Notes under the pieces: model-generated | The model's database searches: none | Told to the model about the DNA's origin: nothing | What the model saw: only the letters and a program-made list of their open reading frames with translations | Translations under genes and position numbers: made by a program | In this document: piece by piece, positions 17,298 to 27,279 of the stretch | Position numbering within the stretch: the stretch's first letter is position 1 | Layout of the letters: the number at the start of each line of letters is the position of its first letter | Assembly: GCF_001273845.1 (NCBI RefSeq) | Contig: NZ_JHBW01000063.1 | Coordinates: 62,001-126,000, forward strand | Length of the DNA: 64,000 nt | Source: Leucobacter musarum subsp. musarum | Lineage (GTDB): Bacteria; Actinomycetota; Actinomycetes; Actinomycetales; Microbacteriaceae | Direction of reading: 5' to 3'

Positions 17298-17352
17298 CCC
17301 CGCTCGCGCAACGGGCATCGGCACTGGCCGCGACGCCTGCGACTTTCCGTCG

Positions 17353-17883
17353 TTACGCCCGGCGCAGCTGACGCTTGTGCTCCCGGCGCGCATCCCGCCG
17401 GCCGATGGTCCACGCCCGAGCGTCCCGGCTCGAGAGGGCGAGCAGGAGCAGTATGTCGAGTGAGAGCGTCAACAAGGTCGTGCGTACCGTGATCTCCGCG
17501 CCCGACACGAAGTAGTTGATGGCCGACGCCGTGATGCTGGCGGCTGCCCAGCACATCGCGAGCATGCGCGCACGATTGCTGCCCCGCCACAGCGCCCAGG
17601 CGAAGAGCGCCAACGAGCAGATCCAGAGCGCCTCGAACGTGACGAACACTCCGAGCACCAAGCCCGAACTGACGCCGTCGAGGTCGACGTCGCGCATGAG
17701 GCGTGGCCAGGCGATGACGACGCTCACGACCCACAGGATGCCGCCGAGGCAGCGCAGCAGCACGAGCAGGGCGCCCCCTGCCAGCGACACCGGGCGCTTC
17801 GCTGTGGGTGGTGCCGGGGCCTGCGGGCCAGCGAGTACCGCTGCCGCCTCTGAGGCCGACCGCTTGGCGTGCAGCTCGCTCAT
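17353..17883 (-). CDS. Hypothetical membrane protein
   Basis: 176 residues with about four transmembrane helices and basic termini (C-terminal RREHKRQLRRA). Not recognised. Its ATG overlaps the stop of the LssY-like gene by 4 bases, so the two are translationally coupled and may form one membrane system. It converges on the small membrane gene that ends at 17297. Confidence 0.6.
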   Translation of the reverse strand: MSELHAKRSASEAAAVLAGPQAPAPPTAKRPVSLAGGALLVLLRCLGGILWVVSVVIAWPRLMRDVDLDGVSSGLVLGVFVTFEALWICSLALFAWALWRGSNRARMLAMCWAAASITASAINYFVSGAEITVRTTLLTLSLDILLLLALSSRDARAWTIGRRDARREHKRQLRRA

Positions 17884-18689
17884 GCTTTCCCCACATCGAG
17901 AATCGGAAGGTCGCCATCGGTGTGGATCGAATCGCCGCCACCATTGCGCGAGTGATACCCCGTGGCGAAGTCGCGCAGCACCTCGAGGCCTACGCCGGCA
18001 TCCGCCGAACGCACGGTCGAGATGACATGGTCGCGCTCGACATCGGTATCGGCGTCGATCTTGTGGGTCACCTGCAGGGTGAACAGCGACAGCCCGACGG
18101 CACGATCGAAGGTGCCAGCCGCCAACCAGTCGACGCGGGCGCCACCGGGCAGCAGCCAGCCATCGGGAGTGCGCCAAAATCGCACGTGGTGACGCTTCGC
18201 CGGATTCCCCTCGACCTCTTGCTGGTATGCGAAGTCTTGCATGCGCGAGAACAGGAAGAGCGGGCTGACCGGTGCGCGATCATAACTGCGCCGGGTGATG
18301 GTCGAGCTGATGATCCGCCACGATGATCCCAGGGTGACGGGGTCGGCCTTGATCCACCCCGCACGTTTCATCGCGCGGTGCAGGGCGGCCTCGTCACCGC
18401 GCACCGCGAGATTGATCGGATCGCCCAACAGGCCATCGCTCGTTCGGGCGCGACCGATGAAGTAGTCGGGCACGTAGATCGTCGTCAGAATGCGATGCAG
18501 GCGAGGCAGTACGAGATACGCGAGGATCACCCAGAAGGCGATCATGAAGAGGATGCCGAACCAGCCGATTTGGAAGCTCTCGGTGAAAATCAGCCAGGCG
18601 AGCCAGATCGCCGCGATGCCCGCGTACACGAAGAATGCGTGGTCGAGCGCGGTCGTCAGCGAGAATCGGCGACTCGGCTCCGGGCTCAT
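17880..18689 (-). CDS. LssY C-terminal-domain membrane protein
   Basis: 269 residues: two N-terminal transmembrane helices (about 15-65), then a soluble domain with the LssY C-terminal signature (GDPINLAVRGDEAALHRAMKRAGW, SPLFLFSRMQDFAYQ, PAKRHHVRFW). The domain is known from the Legionella lss type I secretion locus and is found widely in bacteria fused to or beside PAP2 or DedA proteins; its activity is unclear. The ATG at 18689 is chosen over the GTG at 18695 because a TACGAT box lies 6 nt upstream of the ATG, as in other leaderless genes here. Confidence 0.7.
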   Translation of the reverse strand: MSPEPSRRFSLTTALDHAFFVYAGIAAIWLAWLIFTESFQIGWFGILFMIAFWVILAYLVLPRLHRILTTIYVPDYFIGRARTSDGLLGDPINLAVRGDEAALHRAMKRAGWIKADPVTLGSSWRIISSTITRRSYDRAPVSPLFLFSRMQDFAYQQEVEGNPAKRHHVRFWRTPDGWLLPGGARVDWLAAGTFDRAVGLSLFTLQVTHKIDADTDVERDHVISTVRSADAGVGLEVLRDFATGYHSRNGGGDSIHTDGDLPILDVGKA

Positions 18690-18695
18690 GGTCAC

Positions 18696-18701
18696 ATCGT
18701 A
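18696..18701 (-). promoter_or_regulatory. -10 box for a leaderless transcript (LssY-like gene)
   Basis: Minus-strand TACGAT ends 6 nt before the ATG at 18689, which fixes the start in preference to the upstream GTG. Confidence 0.45.
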
Positions 18702-18843
18702 GCTCGCGCTCAGCTCAGTCGAACAGCGTGGAGGCGAGCGCGCGGCTCCACGGTCAGGCGGTCAGGCGCAGATACACGAACGGGATCGTGCGAAGACGGG
18801 GCGTGCGCCCGAGCCTCGCGCGATCCCGCGCATGCGAGCAGCG

Positions 18844-20229
18844 CTAGCGCTGCAGGAAGTCGACCAGGCGCACGGCGTCGCCGATGTAGGTCGCGGGGGT
18901 GAGTGCGAGCAAACGCTGCTTCGCGGCGTCACCGATTTCGAGGCCCTGCACGAACTCGATGAGTTCTGCCTGGCCGATACGACGGCCGCGGGTCAGCTCC
19001 TTGAGCGCGGCATAGGGGTCGCTGATCGTCGAGCGACCGGTGGTCACCTCGGCGCGGATCACGGTCTGGATCGCCTCGCCGAGCACCTCCCAGTTGCTGT
19101 CGAGATCGGCGGCGAGCACGTCGGGAGCCGCATCGATCTGGCCGAGACCCTTCAGGATGTTGTCGAGGGCGAGCACCGAGTGACCGAGGCCAACACCGAT
19201 GTTGCGCTGCGCCGAGGAGTCGGTGAGGTCGCGCTGCCAGCGGCTCGTCACCAGCGTTGCGGCGAGCGAGTCGAGGATCGCGTTCGAGAGCTCGAGGTTG
19301 GCCTCGGCGTTCTCGAACCGGATCGGGTTCACCTTGTGCGGCATGGTCGACGAACCCGTCGCGCCCTCGACCGGGATCTGGCGGAAGTAGCCGATGGAGA
19401 TGTAGCTCCAGATGTCGGTCGCGAGGTTGTGCAGAATGCGGTTCGCGTGCGCGATGCGCGTGTAGAGCTCGGCCTGCCAGTCGTGCGATTCGATCTGCGT
19501 GGTGAGCGGGTTCCAGTCGAGCCCGAGGCCCTCGACGAACTGCTGCGAGACCTCTGCCCAGTCGGTATCGGGGTCGGCGGCGAGGTGCGCCGCGAACGTG
19601 CCGGTCGCACCCGAGAACTTGCCGAGGTACTCGATGTCGTCGATCTGATTGAGCTGGCGCTCGAGGCGGTGCACGAAGACGGCGAGCTCCTTGCCGAGCG
19701 TCGTCGGCGTCGCGGGCTGGCCGTGCGTGCGGCTCATCATGGGGAGCTCGCGGTACTGCTCGGCCTGGGCGGCGATCGCACCGATGACCTTTTCGAAGCG
19801 GGGGCGCCACACGTCGGCGACGGCCTGCTTGACCGTCAGCGCATATGAGAGGTTGTTGATGTCTTCACTGGTGCAGCAGACGTGGGTGAGCTCGGCCAGG
19901 TGTCCGAGCCCCTGCGCTTCGAGGCGAGCACGTACGAGGTACTCGACTGCCTTCACATCGTGCTGCGTCGTGCGCTCGGTCTCGGCGAGCTCATCGATCT
20001 CGGCCTGACCGAAGTCGGCGGCCCAGGCGCGCAGTGCCGCGAGCTGCTCGGGCGCGATCGGGGTGCCACCGAGCAGCGAGTGCTCGGTGAGGTAGGCGAG
20101 CCACTCGACCTCGACGTGCACGCGAGCCTTGTTGAGGCCCGCCTCTGAGAGCGTGTTGCCGAGGTCGGCGACCGCTGCGCGGTACCGTCCGTCGAGCGGG
20201 CTGATGGGCTGCGTGGGAAGCGGGGTCAT
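18844..20229 (-). CDS. purB: Adenylosuccinate lyase
   Basis: Catalyses two fumarate-releasing steps of purine synthesis (SAICAR to AICAR, adenylosuccinate to AMP). It has 461 residues. The signature GSSTMPHKVNPIRFEN of the fumarase/aspartase superfamily and the catalytic SRTHGQPATPTTLGKE are present. The length and N-terminus (LSPLDGRY-type, here ISPLDGRYRAAVADL) match the E. coli-like PurB group. The ATG at 20229 is preceded by GAGAGG; an in-frame start 16 codons upstream has no support. It is a stand-alone gene. Confidence 0.95.
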   Translation of the reverse strand: MTPLPTQPISPLDGRYRAAVADLGNTLSEAGLNKARVHVEVEWLAYLTEHSLLGGTPIAPEQLAALRAWAADFGQAEIDELAETERTTQHDVKAVEYLVRARLEAQGLGHLAELTHVCCTSEDINNLSYALTVKQAVADVWRPRFEKVIGAIAAQAEQYRELPMMSRTHGQPATPTTLGKELAVFVHRLERQLNQIDDIEYLGKFSGATGTFAAHLAADPDTDWAEVSQQFVEGLGLDWNPLTTQIESHDWQAELYTRIAHANRILHNLATDIWSYISIGYFRQIPVEGATGSSTMPHKVNPIRFENAEANLELSNAILDSLAATLVTSRWQRDLTDSSAQRNIGVGLGHSVLALDNILKGLGQIDAAPDVLAADLDSNWEVLGEAIQTVIRAEVTTGRSTISDPYAALKELTRGRRIGQAELIEFVQGLEIGDAAKQRLLALTPATYIGDAVRLVDFLQR

Positions 20230-20300
20230 GTGAGCCTCTCGAGATTCGGGATCGCGGTCCGTCTCCCATTCTCCCATGCGGGGCGGGTGCAGCCTCGCGC

Positions 20301-20804
20301 TTATGCCGACACCTGCGATACGAGGATGTGCGGATCGTTGAGCAGCTCCGCGAGCAGCGCCGAGCAGGCGCGCTCGACCTGCGCACGTACCTCGTCGAAT
20401 GCGTCTTGGTCGGAGAAGTACGGATCGAAGACATCGGGATCAGACGGTCGTTCGGGGTCGAAGTCTGTGAGCAATACGATGCGCTCAGGATCGGCACCGC
20501 GGGCGATCATCGCGTCGCGATGCTCACGCGCGAGTGCGACGAACAGGTCGATCTCGGTGAGGTCGGCGTCTGACAGCTGCGCTGCGCGGTGGGAGGTTCC
20601 ATCGAACCCCGCGCGGTGGAGGGCGGTGACGGCCCGGTGATCCGCCCCGTCACCCACGTGCCAGTCGCCCGTACCGCGCGACGACACCTCGAAGCGATCG
20701 GCCGCGCCGGCGTTCTCGGCGAGGCGCCGGAAGATCACGTCGCCCATCGGCGAGCGGCAGATGTTGCCCGTACAGACGAATGAGATGCGCAGTAGATCGC
20801 TCAT
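20301..20804 (-). CDS. Low-molecular-weight protein tyrosine phosphatase
   Basis: 167-residue phosphatase with the P-loop CTGNICRSP (C-x5-R-S) at residues 11-19 and the general-acid loop DPYF near residue 134. Actinobacterial members act on tyrosine phosphates or, in some cases, arginine phosphates; the substrate is not determined by the sequence. The holin-like gene upstream is 26 bp away on the same strand, so they are probably co-transcribed. Confidence 0.9.
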   Translation of the reverse strand: MSDLLRISFVCTGNICRSPMGDVIFRRLAENAGAADRFEVSSRGTGDWHVGDGADHRAVTALHRAGFDGTSHRAAQLSDADLTEIDLFVALAREHRDAMIARGADPERIVLLTDFDPERPSDPDVFDPYFSDQDAFDEVRAQVERACSALLAELLNDPHILVSQVSA

Positions 20805-20830
20805 CACTCCAGTGTGCGGGATATCGCGCG

Positions 20831-21298
20831 TTAGCGGTCCTTCTTCTTCGACGTGCCGAGCAGTCCGTTCAGAATGCCCGACAGGATCGTCAGCACGAGC
20901 GCCGCAAGTACACCCCACCAGAAGCCGCCGAGTTGCAGCCCGAAGCCGGCGAGATCGGAGAGCCACGCGACGACCCAGAGCATGACCCCGTTCACAATGA
21001 GCCCGAAGAGGCCGATCGTGATGATGTAGAGCGGGATCGAGACGAACCGCACCACACGGCCCAGCGTGCCGTTGACGAGACCGAAGACGAGGGCGATGAG
21101 CACCAGAGTGATGACGCGGATGAGCGGCGCATTGGGGTCGTCTACCATCATGTCTGACAGTGGCTGCGTACCGAACTCCCGCAGCACGGTGTCGCCGGGC
21201 GACTCCACCCACACCCCGTGATTGCCGGGGCCGCCCACGATGAGTGTGGTGAGCCAGAGGGCGAAGGCGTTGACCAGCACGCGGATGACGGATCGCAT
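20831..21298 (-). CDS. Holin-4-like (PF04020 type) membrane protein
   Basis: 155-residue membrane protein with four transmembrane helices and the conserved LFGLVNGTLGRVVRFVSIPLYIITIGLFGLI region cut across helices 2-3 (polar residues at the turns). The family is annotated as phage holin family 4, but it is a chromosomal protein in most actinobacteria and no other phage gene is near. Its start is divergent from hisC. Confidence 0.7.
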   Translation of the reverse strand: MRSVIRVLVNAFALWLTTLIVGGPGNHGVWVESPGDTVLREFGTQPLSDMMVDDPNAPLIRVITLVLIALVFGLVNGTLGRVVRFVSIPLYIITIGLFGLIVNGVMLWVVAWLSDLAGFGLQLGGFWWGVLAALVLTILSGILNGLLGTSKKKDR

Positions 21299-21354
21299 GT
21301 GCCCATTCTCGCACCGCCACTCGGAGCGCGCTCGGGGTTGGCCGCACGCGTCAC

Positions 21355-21360
21355 TAGACT
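21355..21360 (+). promoter_or_regulatory. -10 box for a leaderless transcript (hisC)
   Basis: TAGACT ends 8 nt before the ATG at 21369, with no ribosome binding site between. Confidence 0.5.
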
Positions 21361-21368
21361 CGGTGACC

Positions 21369-22481
21369 ATGAGTGAGCCCGCAGTCTCCCCCGTTCGTCT
21401 TCGCGCCGATGTGCTGGCCGTGCCGGCCTATCGTCAGGGTGCTGCGCCGACGAAGCCCGGGTTCAAGCTCTCGAGCAATGAGAACCCGTTTGCCCCGCTC
21501 CCCGGCGTGCTCGAGGCCATCGCGGGGCGCACCGACATCAACCGCTACGCCGCGGTCGCGATGCCGGAGCTGCGCGACGCCATCTGCGCCGACTTCGGAG
21601 TGCCGGGCACGCACGTGCACCTCGCCGCCGGCTCGGTCGCGATTCTCTTCCAGCTCGTGCACGCAGCAGCCGGCGCGGGCGACGCGTACCTGCACGCCTG
21701 GCCGAGCTTCGAGGCCTACCCGTCGCTCGGGCTCGCCTCGGGCGCCGAGAACATTGCGGTGCCGCTCACTGCGGCAGCCGAGCACGATCTCGACGCCATG
21801 GTCAACGCGATTACCGACCGCACCCGCGTCGTGCTGCTCTGCTCCCCCAACAACCCGACCGGCCCCACGATTCGCCGCGCCGACTTCGACCGCTTCATGG
21901 CGCGAGTTCCACGTGACACCCTCGTGGTGCTCGACGAGGCGTACCGCGAGTTCGTGACCGACCCTGAGGCGGTGCGCGGCGAAGACGTGCTGCGCGATCA
22001 CCCGAACCTCGTCGTGCTGCGCACGTTCTCGAAGGCGTACGGCCTCGCGGGGCTGCGGATTGGGTACGGCGTTGGCGATCCGGCAATCTTCGCGGCCGCG
22101 GCGAGTGTCTCGATTCCGCTCTCGGTCACCGGTATCGCTGAAACCGCGGCCCGTGCGTCACTGACTCCCGAGGCGCGCGCGGTCCACGCAGAACGCGTTG
22201 CGGAGCTCGCGACCCGTCGCGATGCGCTCGCCGCATCACTGCGCGAACTCGGTCTCGCGGTGCCGCAGGCGCAGGGCAACTTCGTGTGGATTCCTGAGCA
22301 GGATCGCTCGGCCGGCGGAGTGCCCGACGCGTTGGCGCTGGCCGCGGAGTTCGCCGAGGCCGGCACGCTCGTGCGACCATTCGCCGGCACCGGTGTGCGC
22401 ATTACGGTGGCAGAAGCGGAGAGTGCAGAGGTTGTCGTCTCGATCGTGCGCGCGCACCTGGAGGCTCTCGCGGCGGGCTGA
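21369..22481 (+). CDS. hisC: Histidinol-phosphate/aromatic aminotransferase
   Basis: PLP-dependent class II aminotransferase of 370 residues. The substrate loop is KLSSNENPFAPLPGV, the nucleotide-like turn is SPNNPTGP, and the PLP lysine lies in RTFSKAYGLAGLRIGYG. HisC and the aromatic transaminase Pat are very close. Because the gene is away from a histidine operon, it may be Pat-like. The upstream TAGACT box 8 nt before the ATG suggests a leaderless mRNA and fixes the start against a longer alternative at 21222. Confidence 0.82.
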   Translation: MSEPAVSPVRLRADVLAVPAYRQGAAPTKPGFKLSSNENPFAPLPGVLEAIAGRTDINRYAAVAMPELRDAICADFGVPGTHVHLAAGSVAILFQLVHAAAGAGDAYLHAWPSFEAYPSLGLASGAENIAVPLTAAAEHDLDAMVNAITDRTRVVLLCSPNNPTGPTIRRADFDRFMARVPRDTLVVLDEAYREFVTDPEAVRGEDVLRDHPNLVVLRTFSKAYGLAGLRIGYGVGDPAIFAAAASVSIPLSVTGIAETAARASLTPEARAVHAERVAELATRRDALAASLRELGLAVPQAQGNFVWIPEQDRSAGGVPDALALAAEFAEAGTLVRPFAGTGVRITVAEAESAEVVVSIVRAHLEALAAG

Positions 22482-22542
22482 TCGGCCCTGCGCATTCGGG
22501 CGAAGAGTACTGGTATATCCCGCGATGCGCAGACCCGCTCAC

Positions 22543-22548
22543 TACACT
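22543..22548 (+). promoter_or_regulatory. -10 box for a leaderless transcript (E1 alpha operon)
   Basis: TACACT ends 8 nt before the ATG at 22557. It would drive all three dehydrogenase genes. Confidence 0.5.
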
Positions 22549-22556
22549 GAATCGAG

Positions 22557-23738
22557 ATGAGCGAACAGATCACAGAGCGCCTGCTGCACGGCGACGATCC
22601 CGAGCCGATCCGCTTCCTGGATGCGGATGGCGGGTACGCGCCGTCAGACACTGCTGCCGAATACGCCGCCGAACTCGAGGGTGTCACCACTGCTGACCTG
22701 CAGCAGTGGTACCGCGACATGGTCGGCACTCGAGCCTTCGATACCGAGTGCACGCACCTGCAGCGCCAGGGCCAGCTCGCCCTTTGGGTGCCGAGCGTCG
22801 GCCAGGAAGGCTGCCAGGTCGGCCTCGTGCGAGCAACCGAACCCCAAGACCACGTCTTTCCGGCCTACCGCGAGCACCTCGTCGCGAGCGTGCGCGGCGT
22901 CGACCTGCTCGACATCGCTGCGCAGTTCCGCGGCGTGACGCATGGCGGATGGGACATCACCGACCCGGCCAACGGCAACGTGCACCTCTACACCTTGGTG
23001 CTCGGCTCGCAGACCCAGCACGCTACGGGCTACGCGCTCGCTCAGGTGCTCGATGCGAAGCGCCGCAACGGCGATACCGCGCTCGACCCGGGTGAAGCGG
23101 GCACGGCCACCGGCGAAGCCACCATGGTCTTCTACGGCGATGGCACCTCGAGCCAGGGCGACCCGAACGAAGCCATGATCTTCGCCGCGAGCTACCAGAC
23201 GCCCGAGGTCTTCGTGGTGCAGAACAACGGTTGGGCGATCTCGGTGCCCGTCGCGCGCCAGTCGCGTACACCGCTGTACCGTCGCGCCCTCGGCTTCGGC
23301 CTGCGTGCGGTGCAGATCGACGGGAACGACCCGCTCGCGGCGTTCGCCGTCGGCCGCCGATTTCTGCGGCTCGCCCGCGAGGGTGCGGGGCCCGGCTACA
23401 TCGAGGCGCTCACGTACCGCATCGGTGCGCACACGACCGCCGACGACCCCACGCGCTACCGGCCTGACGGCGAGCTCGAGGTCTGGCAACAGCGCGACCC
23501 GATCGCGCGGCTCGAGGCCTACCTGCGCAGCCTGGGTGTCGACGACGCGTTCTTCGCCGAGGTCGCCGAGACCGCGGATCAGCGTGCGAAGGCGGTACGC
23601 GATCAGATCTTGACCCTGCCGAAGCCCGAGCCCGAGTCGATGTTCGCGCACGTCTACGCCGAACCGCATCCGCGCATCGATGAGCAGCGCGCCTGGTTCG
23701 CGCACTACGAGTCGTCGTTCGAAGGAGGCGCCGCATGA
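22557..23738 (+). CDS. 2-oxoacid dehydrogenase E1 alpha subunit
   Basis: Thiamine-diphosphate-binding alpha subunit of a branched-chain or pyruvate dehydrogenase E1 of 393 residues. The ThDP motif is [16 protein letters not shown] with the closing [21 protein letters not shown] and FPAYREHL are family hallmarks, and the phosphorylation-loop-like region is [15 protein letters not shown]. The stop overlaps the E1 beta start by 4 bases. Alpha/beta heterotetrameric E1 in actinobacteria is usually the branched-chain type (BkdA), which makes precursors of branched membrane lipids; the substrate is inferred. Confidence 0.88.
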   Translation: MSEQITERLLHGDDPEPIRFLDADGGYAPSDTAAEYAAELEGVTTADLQQWYRDMVGTRAFDTECTHLQRQGQLALWVPSVGQEGCQVGLVRATEPQDHVFPAYREHLVASVRGVDLLDIAAQFRGVTHGGWDITDPANGNVHLYTLVLGSQTQHATGYALAQVLDAKRRNGDTALDPGEAGTATGEATMVFYGDGTSSQGDPNEAMIFAASYQTPEVFVVQNNGWAISVPVARQSRTPLYRRALGFGLRAVQIDGNDPLAAFAVGRRFLRLAREGAGPGYIEALTYRIGAHTTADDPTRYRPDGELEVWQQRDPIARLEAYLRSLGVDDAFFAEVAETADQRAKAVRDQILTLPKPEPESMFAHVYAEPHPRIDEQRAWFAHYESSFEGGAA

Positions 23739-24736
23739 CCGAGATCGTGACGCTCGCCGAACGCACCACCCTGCCGGTTGCGAAGGCGATCAACGAGGGG
23801 CTGCGCACGGCCATGGCCGCCGACGACCGGGTGCTGCTGATGGGCGAAGACATCGGCCCGCTCGGCGGCGTCTTCCGCGTGACCGACAAGTTGCAGGCGG
23901 AGTTCGGCTCGGCGCGCGTGCTCGACACCCCGCTCGCGGAGGCCGGCATCGTCGGCAGCGCGATCGGTCTCGCGCTCCGCGGATACCGCCCGGTCGTCGA
24001 GATTCAGTTCGACGGGTTCATCTTCCCCGCCTTCAATCAGATCACGACGCAGCTCGCGAAGATTCGCGCCCGGCACGACGGCAAGGTCGACATGCCAATC
24101 GTCATTCGCGTGCCGTATGGCGGGCACATCAACTCGATCGAGCACCACGAAGAGAGCCCCGAGGCCTACTTCGCACACACCCCCGGGCTGCGTGTTGTCG
24201 CGCCGTCGACGGCGAACGACGCCTACTGGATGATCCAGCAAGCGATCGCGTCGAACGATCCGGTGCTTTTCTTCGAACCCAAGGCGAAGTACTGGCAGAA
24301 GGGCGAGGTCGATCCTGTGGCCCCCGCGGCCGATTTGCACCGGAGTCGCGTCGCCCGACCGGGCACCGACTGCACCGTCGTCGGGTTCGGTGCGATGGTC
24401 AACACGCTGCTGCAGGCCGCCGAAATCGCGCAGTCCGAGGGCACAAGCATCGAGGTCATCGACCTCCGCACAATCTCGCCCATCGATTACGAACCCATTC
24501 TGGAGTCGGTGCGCAAGACCGGTCGCCTGGTCGTCGCGCAGGAGGCCTCGGGCAATGCAAGCGTTGGCAGCGAGATCGCCGCGACGGTCGCCGAGCGTGC
24601 CTTCTACTCGTTGCAGGCCCCGGTGCTGCGCGTCTCCAGTTACGACGTACCCTTCCCCGCTGCGGCGATCGAACCGCTCTTCCTGCCCGATGCCGATCGG
24701 GTGCTCGAGGCCGTCGACCGCACGATGCAGTATTGA
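23735..24736 (+). CDS. 2-oxoacid dehydrogenase E1 beta subunit
   Basis: 333-residue transketolase-like beta subunit that completes the E1 active site. [37 protein letters not shown] and [22 protein letters not shown] are conserved. The start overlaps E1 alpha by 4 bases and the E2 gene follows after 29 bp, giving an alpha-beta-E2 operon. Confidence 0.9.
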   Translation: MTEIVTLAERTTLPVAKAINEGLRTAMAADDRVLLMGEDIGPLGGVFRVTDKLQAEFGSARVLDTPLAEAGIVGSAIGLALRGYRPVVEIQFDGFIFPAFNQITTQLAKIRARHDGKVDMPIVIRVPYGGHINSIEHHEESPEAYFAHTPGLRVVAPSTANDAYWMIQQAIASNDPVLFFEPKAKYWQKGEVDPVAPAADLHRSRVARPGTDCTVVGFGAMVNTLLQAAEIAQSEGTSIEVIDLRTISPIDYEPILESVRKTGRLVVAQEASGNASVGSEIAATVAERAFYSLQAPVLRVSSYDVPFPAAAIEPLFLPDADRVLEAVDRTMQY

Positions 24737-24765
24737 CTCAGACCATCCCGAACCCAGGAGCACCC

Positions 24766-26133
24766 ATGAGCGAGATGACCTTCCCCCTCCCCGACGTCGG
24801 CGAGGGGCTCACCGAGGCCGAGATCGTCACGTGGCACGTGGCCCCCGGCGATACCGTCGCGCTGAACCAGGTGATCTGCGAGATCGAGACGGCGAAGTCG
24901 CTCGTCGAACTGCCTTCACCCTTCACCGGCGTCGTCGCCGAGTTGCTGGTCGAGGTCGGCGATACGGTGCCGGTCGGTGACCCGATCATGCGGGTCACGG
25001 TTGACGGTGGCGAGGCCGCAGCGACTGCATCGCACGCGCCCGCGGACGCGTCGGCCGACACGCATGCCGCGCCCGTGGACAGCGACGAGACGCGTGACGC
25101 GGTCGCCGATGCGTCGGCGAGTGTGCAGCACGAGGATTCCGAGGGCGGTGCAGTGCTCGTGGGGTACGGCACCGGTGGTGCCGTCACGTCGCGGCGACGT
25201 CGAGGCGGTGAGCCACCGCTGGCCGCAGGGGGCGCTGGTGCCGCTGCCGCGTCGATTCCGGTCGCCGAAGCGGCCCCGGTGCTCGCGAAGCCGCCGATTC
25301 GCAAGCTCGCGAAAGACCTCGGCGTCGACCTGGCAGAGGTCACCGGCACCGGTATCGCCGGCGAGGTGCTGCGCGATGATGTCGTGCGCCAGGCATCGCA
25401 GGCCAGCCTCTTCCGCAACTTGTCGACCCCCGAGCCGCAGGCGGCGCGAGAAGAGCGCATTCCGCTCAAGGGCATGCGCAAGCAGATCGCCAAGGCGATG
25501 GTCGAGAGCGCCTTCGAGGCGCCGCACGTCAGCGTGTTCACCGATGTCGATGCGACGCGCACTATGGAGTTCGTGAAGCGCCTCAAGGCCTCGACCGACT
25601 TCGCGGGCGTCAAGGTCTCGCCGCTGCTGATCTTCGCGAAGGCGATGCTCTGGGCGATCCGGCGCAACCCCGAGGTCAACTCGACCTTCACCGACACCGA
25701 GATCATTCGCCACAACTTCGTCAACCTCGGCATCGCGGCCGCGACACCGCGCGGCCTCGTGGTGCCGAATATCAAAGATGCCCAGGAGCTGAACCTGCGC
25801 GATCTCGCGACCGCGATCGAGCAGCTCACGATCACCGCGCGAGACGGGCGCACGCAGCCCGCAGAAATGGCGAACGGCACGATCACGATCACGAACATCG
25901 GGGTGTTCGGCATGGACTTCGGTACGCCGATTCTGAACCCGGGCGAGTGCGGCATCATGGCGATGGGCACGATTCGCGAGAAGCCGTGGGTCGTCGACGG
26001 CGAGGTGCGCCCCCGCATGGTCACAACGGTCGGTGGCTCGTTCGACCATCGCATCGTGGACGGCGACGTGATTTCGCGCTTCGTCGCCGACGTCGCCTCC
26101 GTGCTCGAAGAACCGGCGCTGCTGCTCGACTGA
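24766..26133 (+). CDS. Dihydrolipoamide acyltransferase (E2)
   Basis: E2 core of the same complex, 455 residues. One lipoyl domain (residues 1-80) has the lipoylated lysine in EIETAKS (K44). An Ala/Asp-rich linker follows, then a peripheral-subunit-binding domain ([21 protein letters not shown], about 175-210) and the acyltransferase domain with the catalytic HRIVDGD motif near residue 430. The ATG follows CCAGGAG. No dihydrolipoamide dehydrogenase (E3) is next to it, so E3 must be encoded elsewhere. Confidence 0.92.
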   Translation: MSEMTFPLPDVGEGLTEAEIVTWHVAPGDTVALNQVICEIETAKSLVELPSPFTGVVAELLVEVGDTVPVGDPIMRVTVDGGEAAATASHAPADASADTHAAPVDSDETRDAVADASASVQHEDSEGGAVLVGYGTGGAVTSRRRRGGEPPLAAGGAGAAAASIPVAEAAPVLAKPPIRKLAKDLGVDLAEVTGTGIAGEVLRDDVVRQASQASLFRNLSTPEPQAAREERIPLKGMRKQIAKAMVESAFEAPHVSVFTDVDATRTMEFVKRLKASTDFAGVKVSPLLIFAKAMLWAIRRNPEVNSTFTDTEIIRHNFVNLGIAAATPRGLVVPNIKDAQELNLRDLATAIEQLTITARDGRTQPAEMANGTITITNIGVFGMDFGTPILNPGECGIMAMGTIREKPWVVDGEVRPRMVTTVGGSFDHRIVDGDVISRFVADVASVLEEPALLLD

Positions 26134-26160
26134 TCGCCGCTGCACGCGAACGGATCACCG

Positions 26161-26535
26161 ATGTATCAGCCGCCGACGCCGCTCGACCCGATGCGCGGGT
26201 GGCGCGGCGTGGGCGTGCAGGCGCCCGACCGACCGCGGTGGATGCGCCGAGCGGCTCCGGCGTGCGTAGCGCTGCCGTGGATCTGGCTGGCGGTGTTCTG
26301 GATCGGGTTCTTGGCGACCGCCGATAGTTGGGCCGGGCTCACGTGGCTGTCGGTGATGTGGATGATCTGCGTCGCCGTGCTGCCCGCCGGCGTGCTCGGC
26401 AGCGTGTGGGCCGGAATGCTGCGCGAACGCGGCATGATGTGGGGCGGCATCGTGGGGTCGGTGCTGCTGATTCCCGGGTTCGGATTCGGATTCGTGTTCC
26501 TGATGCAGCTGCTGCACACGCTCATCACTCGGTGA
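26161..26535 (+). CDS. Small membrane protein of unknown function
   Basis: 124 residues with a Pro-rich cytosolic N-terminus and three hydrophobic segments (about 35-52, 58-80, 92-118). Not recognised. It starts 27 bp after E2 and may be part of that transcript. A strong terminator follows 4 bases after the stop. Confidence 0.5.
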   Translation: MYQPPTPLDPMRGWRGVGVQAPDRPRWMRRAAPACVALPWIWLAVFWIGFLATADSWAGLTWLSVMWMICVAVLPAGVLGSVWAGMLRERGMMWGGIVGSVLLIPGFGFGFVFLMQLLHTLITR

Positions 26536-26538
26536 ACG

Positions 26539-26579
26539 CCGAAGGGCCCGACCGGAGGTGATCCGATCGGGCCCTTCGG
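26539..26579. terminator. Bidirectional terminator
   Basis: Perfect 13-bp inverted repeat (CCGAAGGGCCCGA at 26539-26551, complement at 26567-26579), loop of 15 nt, between the convergent small membrane gene and the aquaporin gene. Confidence 0.8.
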
Positions 26580-26606
26580 GTTGCGGCGTTCGGCCGCAGA
26601 GGGTGC

Positions 26607-27263
26607 TTAGGCGTCGGCCTTCGCGAGATCGTGGCTGTTGAGCGCACGGAATGCGAGGGCGGCCAGCGCGCCGCCGACGAGCGGGGCGACGAAGTAGAGC
26701 CAGATGTTCGACCAGGCGAAGTCGCCGTGCACGGCGAGGCCGAGCGCGACGGCGGGGTTGAAGCCGCCACCCGAGATCGGGCCGACGACGAACGCGCCGA
26801 TGACGACGACGGAGCCGATGGCGAGGCCGTAGAACGAGTTGCCCTCGGTGTCCTTCGAGGTCGCGACATTGAGTACGACGTAGACCAGGATGAAGGTGAA
26901 GATCGCCTCGACGAGGAACGCGGGGCCGACCTCGATCTCCTTGGCGGCTTCGGCTGCCGGGAAGATGAGCCCTGCGATGAGGGCACCGAGCACGCCGCCG
27001 ACGAGCTGGGCGATCACGTAGGCGACGAAGTCGCCGGCGCTGAGCGCGCCGCGCAGCAGGGCGCCGAGCGAAACGGCCGGGTTGAGGTGCGCACCCGAGA
27101 GGTGGCCGGTCGCGTAGATGAGCACCATCAGTGTGAAGCCGATGGCGAGAGGCGCGAAGTCGCCTGCGTTGTTGATCGCCGCGACGATCGAGAAGACGAA
27201 CAGCAGGGTCGCCAGGGCTTCAGCTACCGCGTTACGAACGGTACCGGTCATGGAGGAGCTCAC
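26607..27263 (-). CDS. Aquaporin / glycerol facilitator family channel
   Basis: MIP-family channel of 218 residues with six helices and both NPA half-helices (SGAHLNPAVS and GGGFNPAVA). The selectivity residues suggest an aquaporin rather than GlpF, but this is not decided. GTG at 27263 is the longer start; ATG at 27251 is an alternative four codons downstream and neither has a clear ribosome binding site. A good housekeeping promoter lies upstream. Confidence 0.9.
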   Translation of the reverse strand: MSSSMTGTVRNAVAEALATLLFVFSIVAAINNAGDFAPLAIGFTLMVLIYATGHLSGAHLNPAVSLGALLRGALSAGDFVAYVIAQLVGGVLGALIAGLIFPAAEAAKEIEVGPAFLVEAIFTFILVYVVLNVATSKDTEGNSFYGLAIGSVVVIGAFVVGPISGGGFNPAVALGLAVHGDFAWSNIWLYFVAPLVGGALAALAFRALNSHDLAKADA

Positions 27264-27279
27264 TTTCTGAGAAAAAGCT

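Noticed and set aside
20831-21298. A prophage, from the holin-like gene.
   Set aside because: There is no other phage gene, and the family is a common chromosomal protein in actinobacteria.
21906-21919. GTTCCACGTGACAC in hisC as a parS site.
   Set aside because: It matches 12 of 14 positions but changes two bases on different arms and lies in conserved coding sequence; likely chance.
22557-26133. A truncated operon because no E3 gene follows E2.
   Set aside because: E3 is commonly encoded elsewhere and shared among complexes; the three genes are intact.
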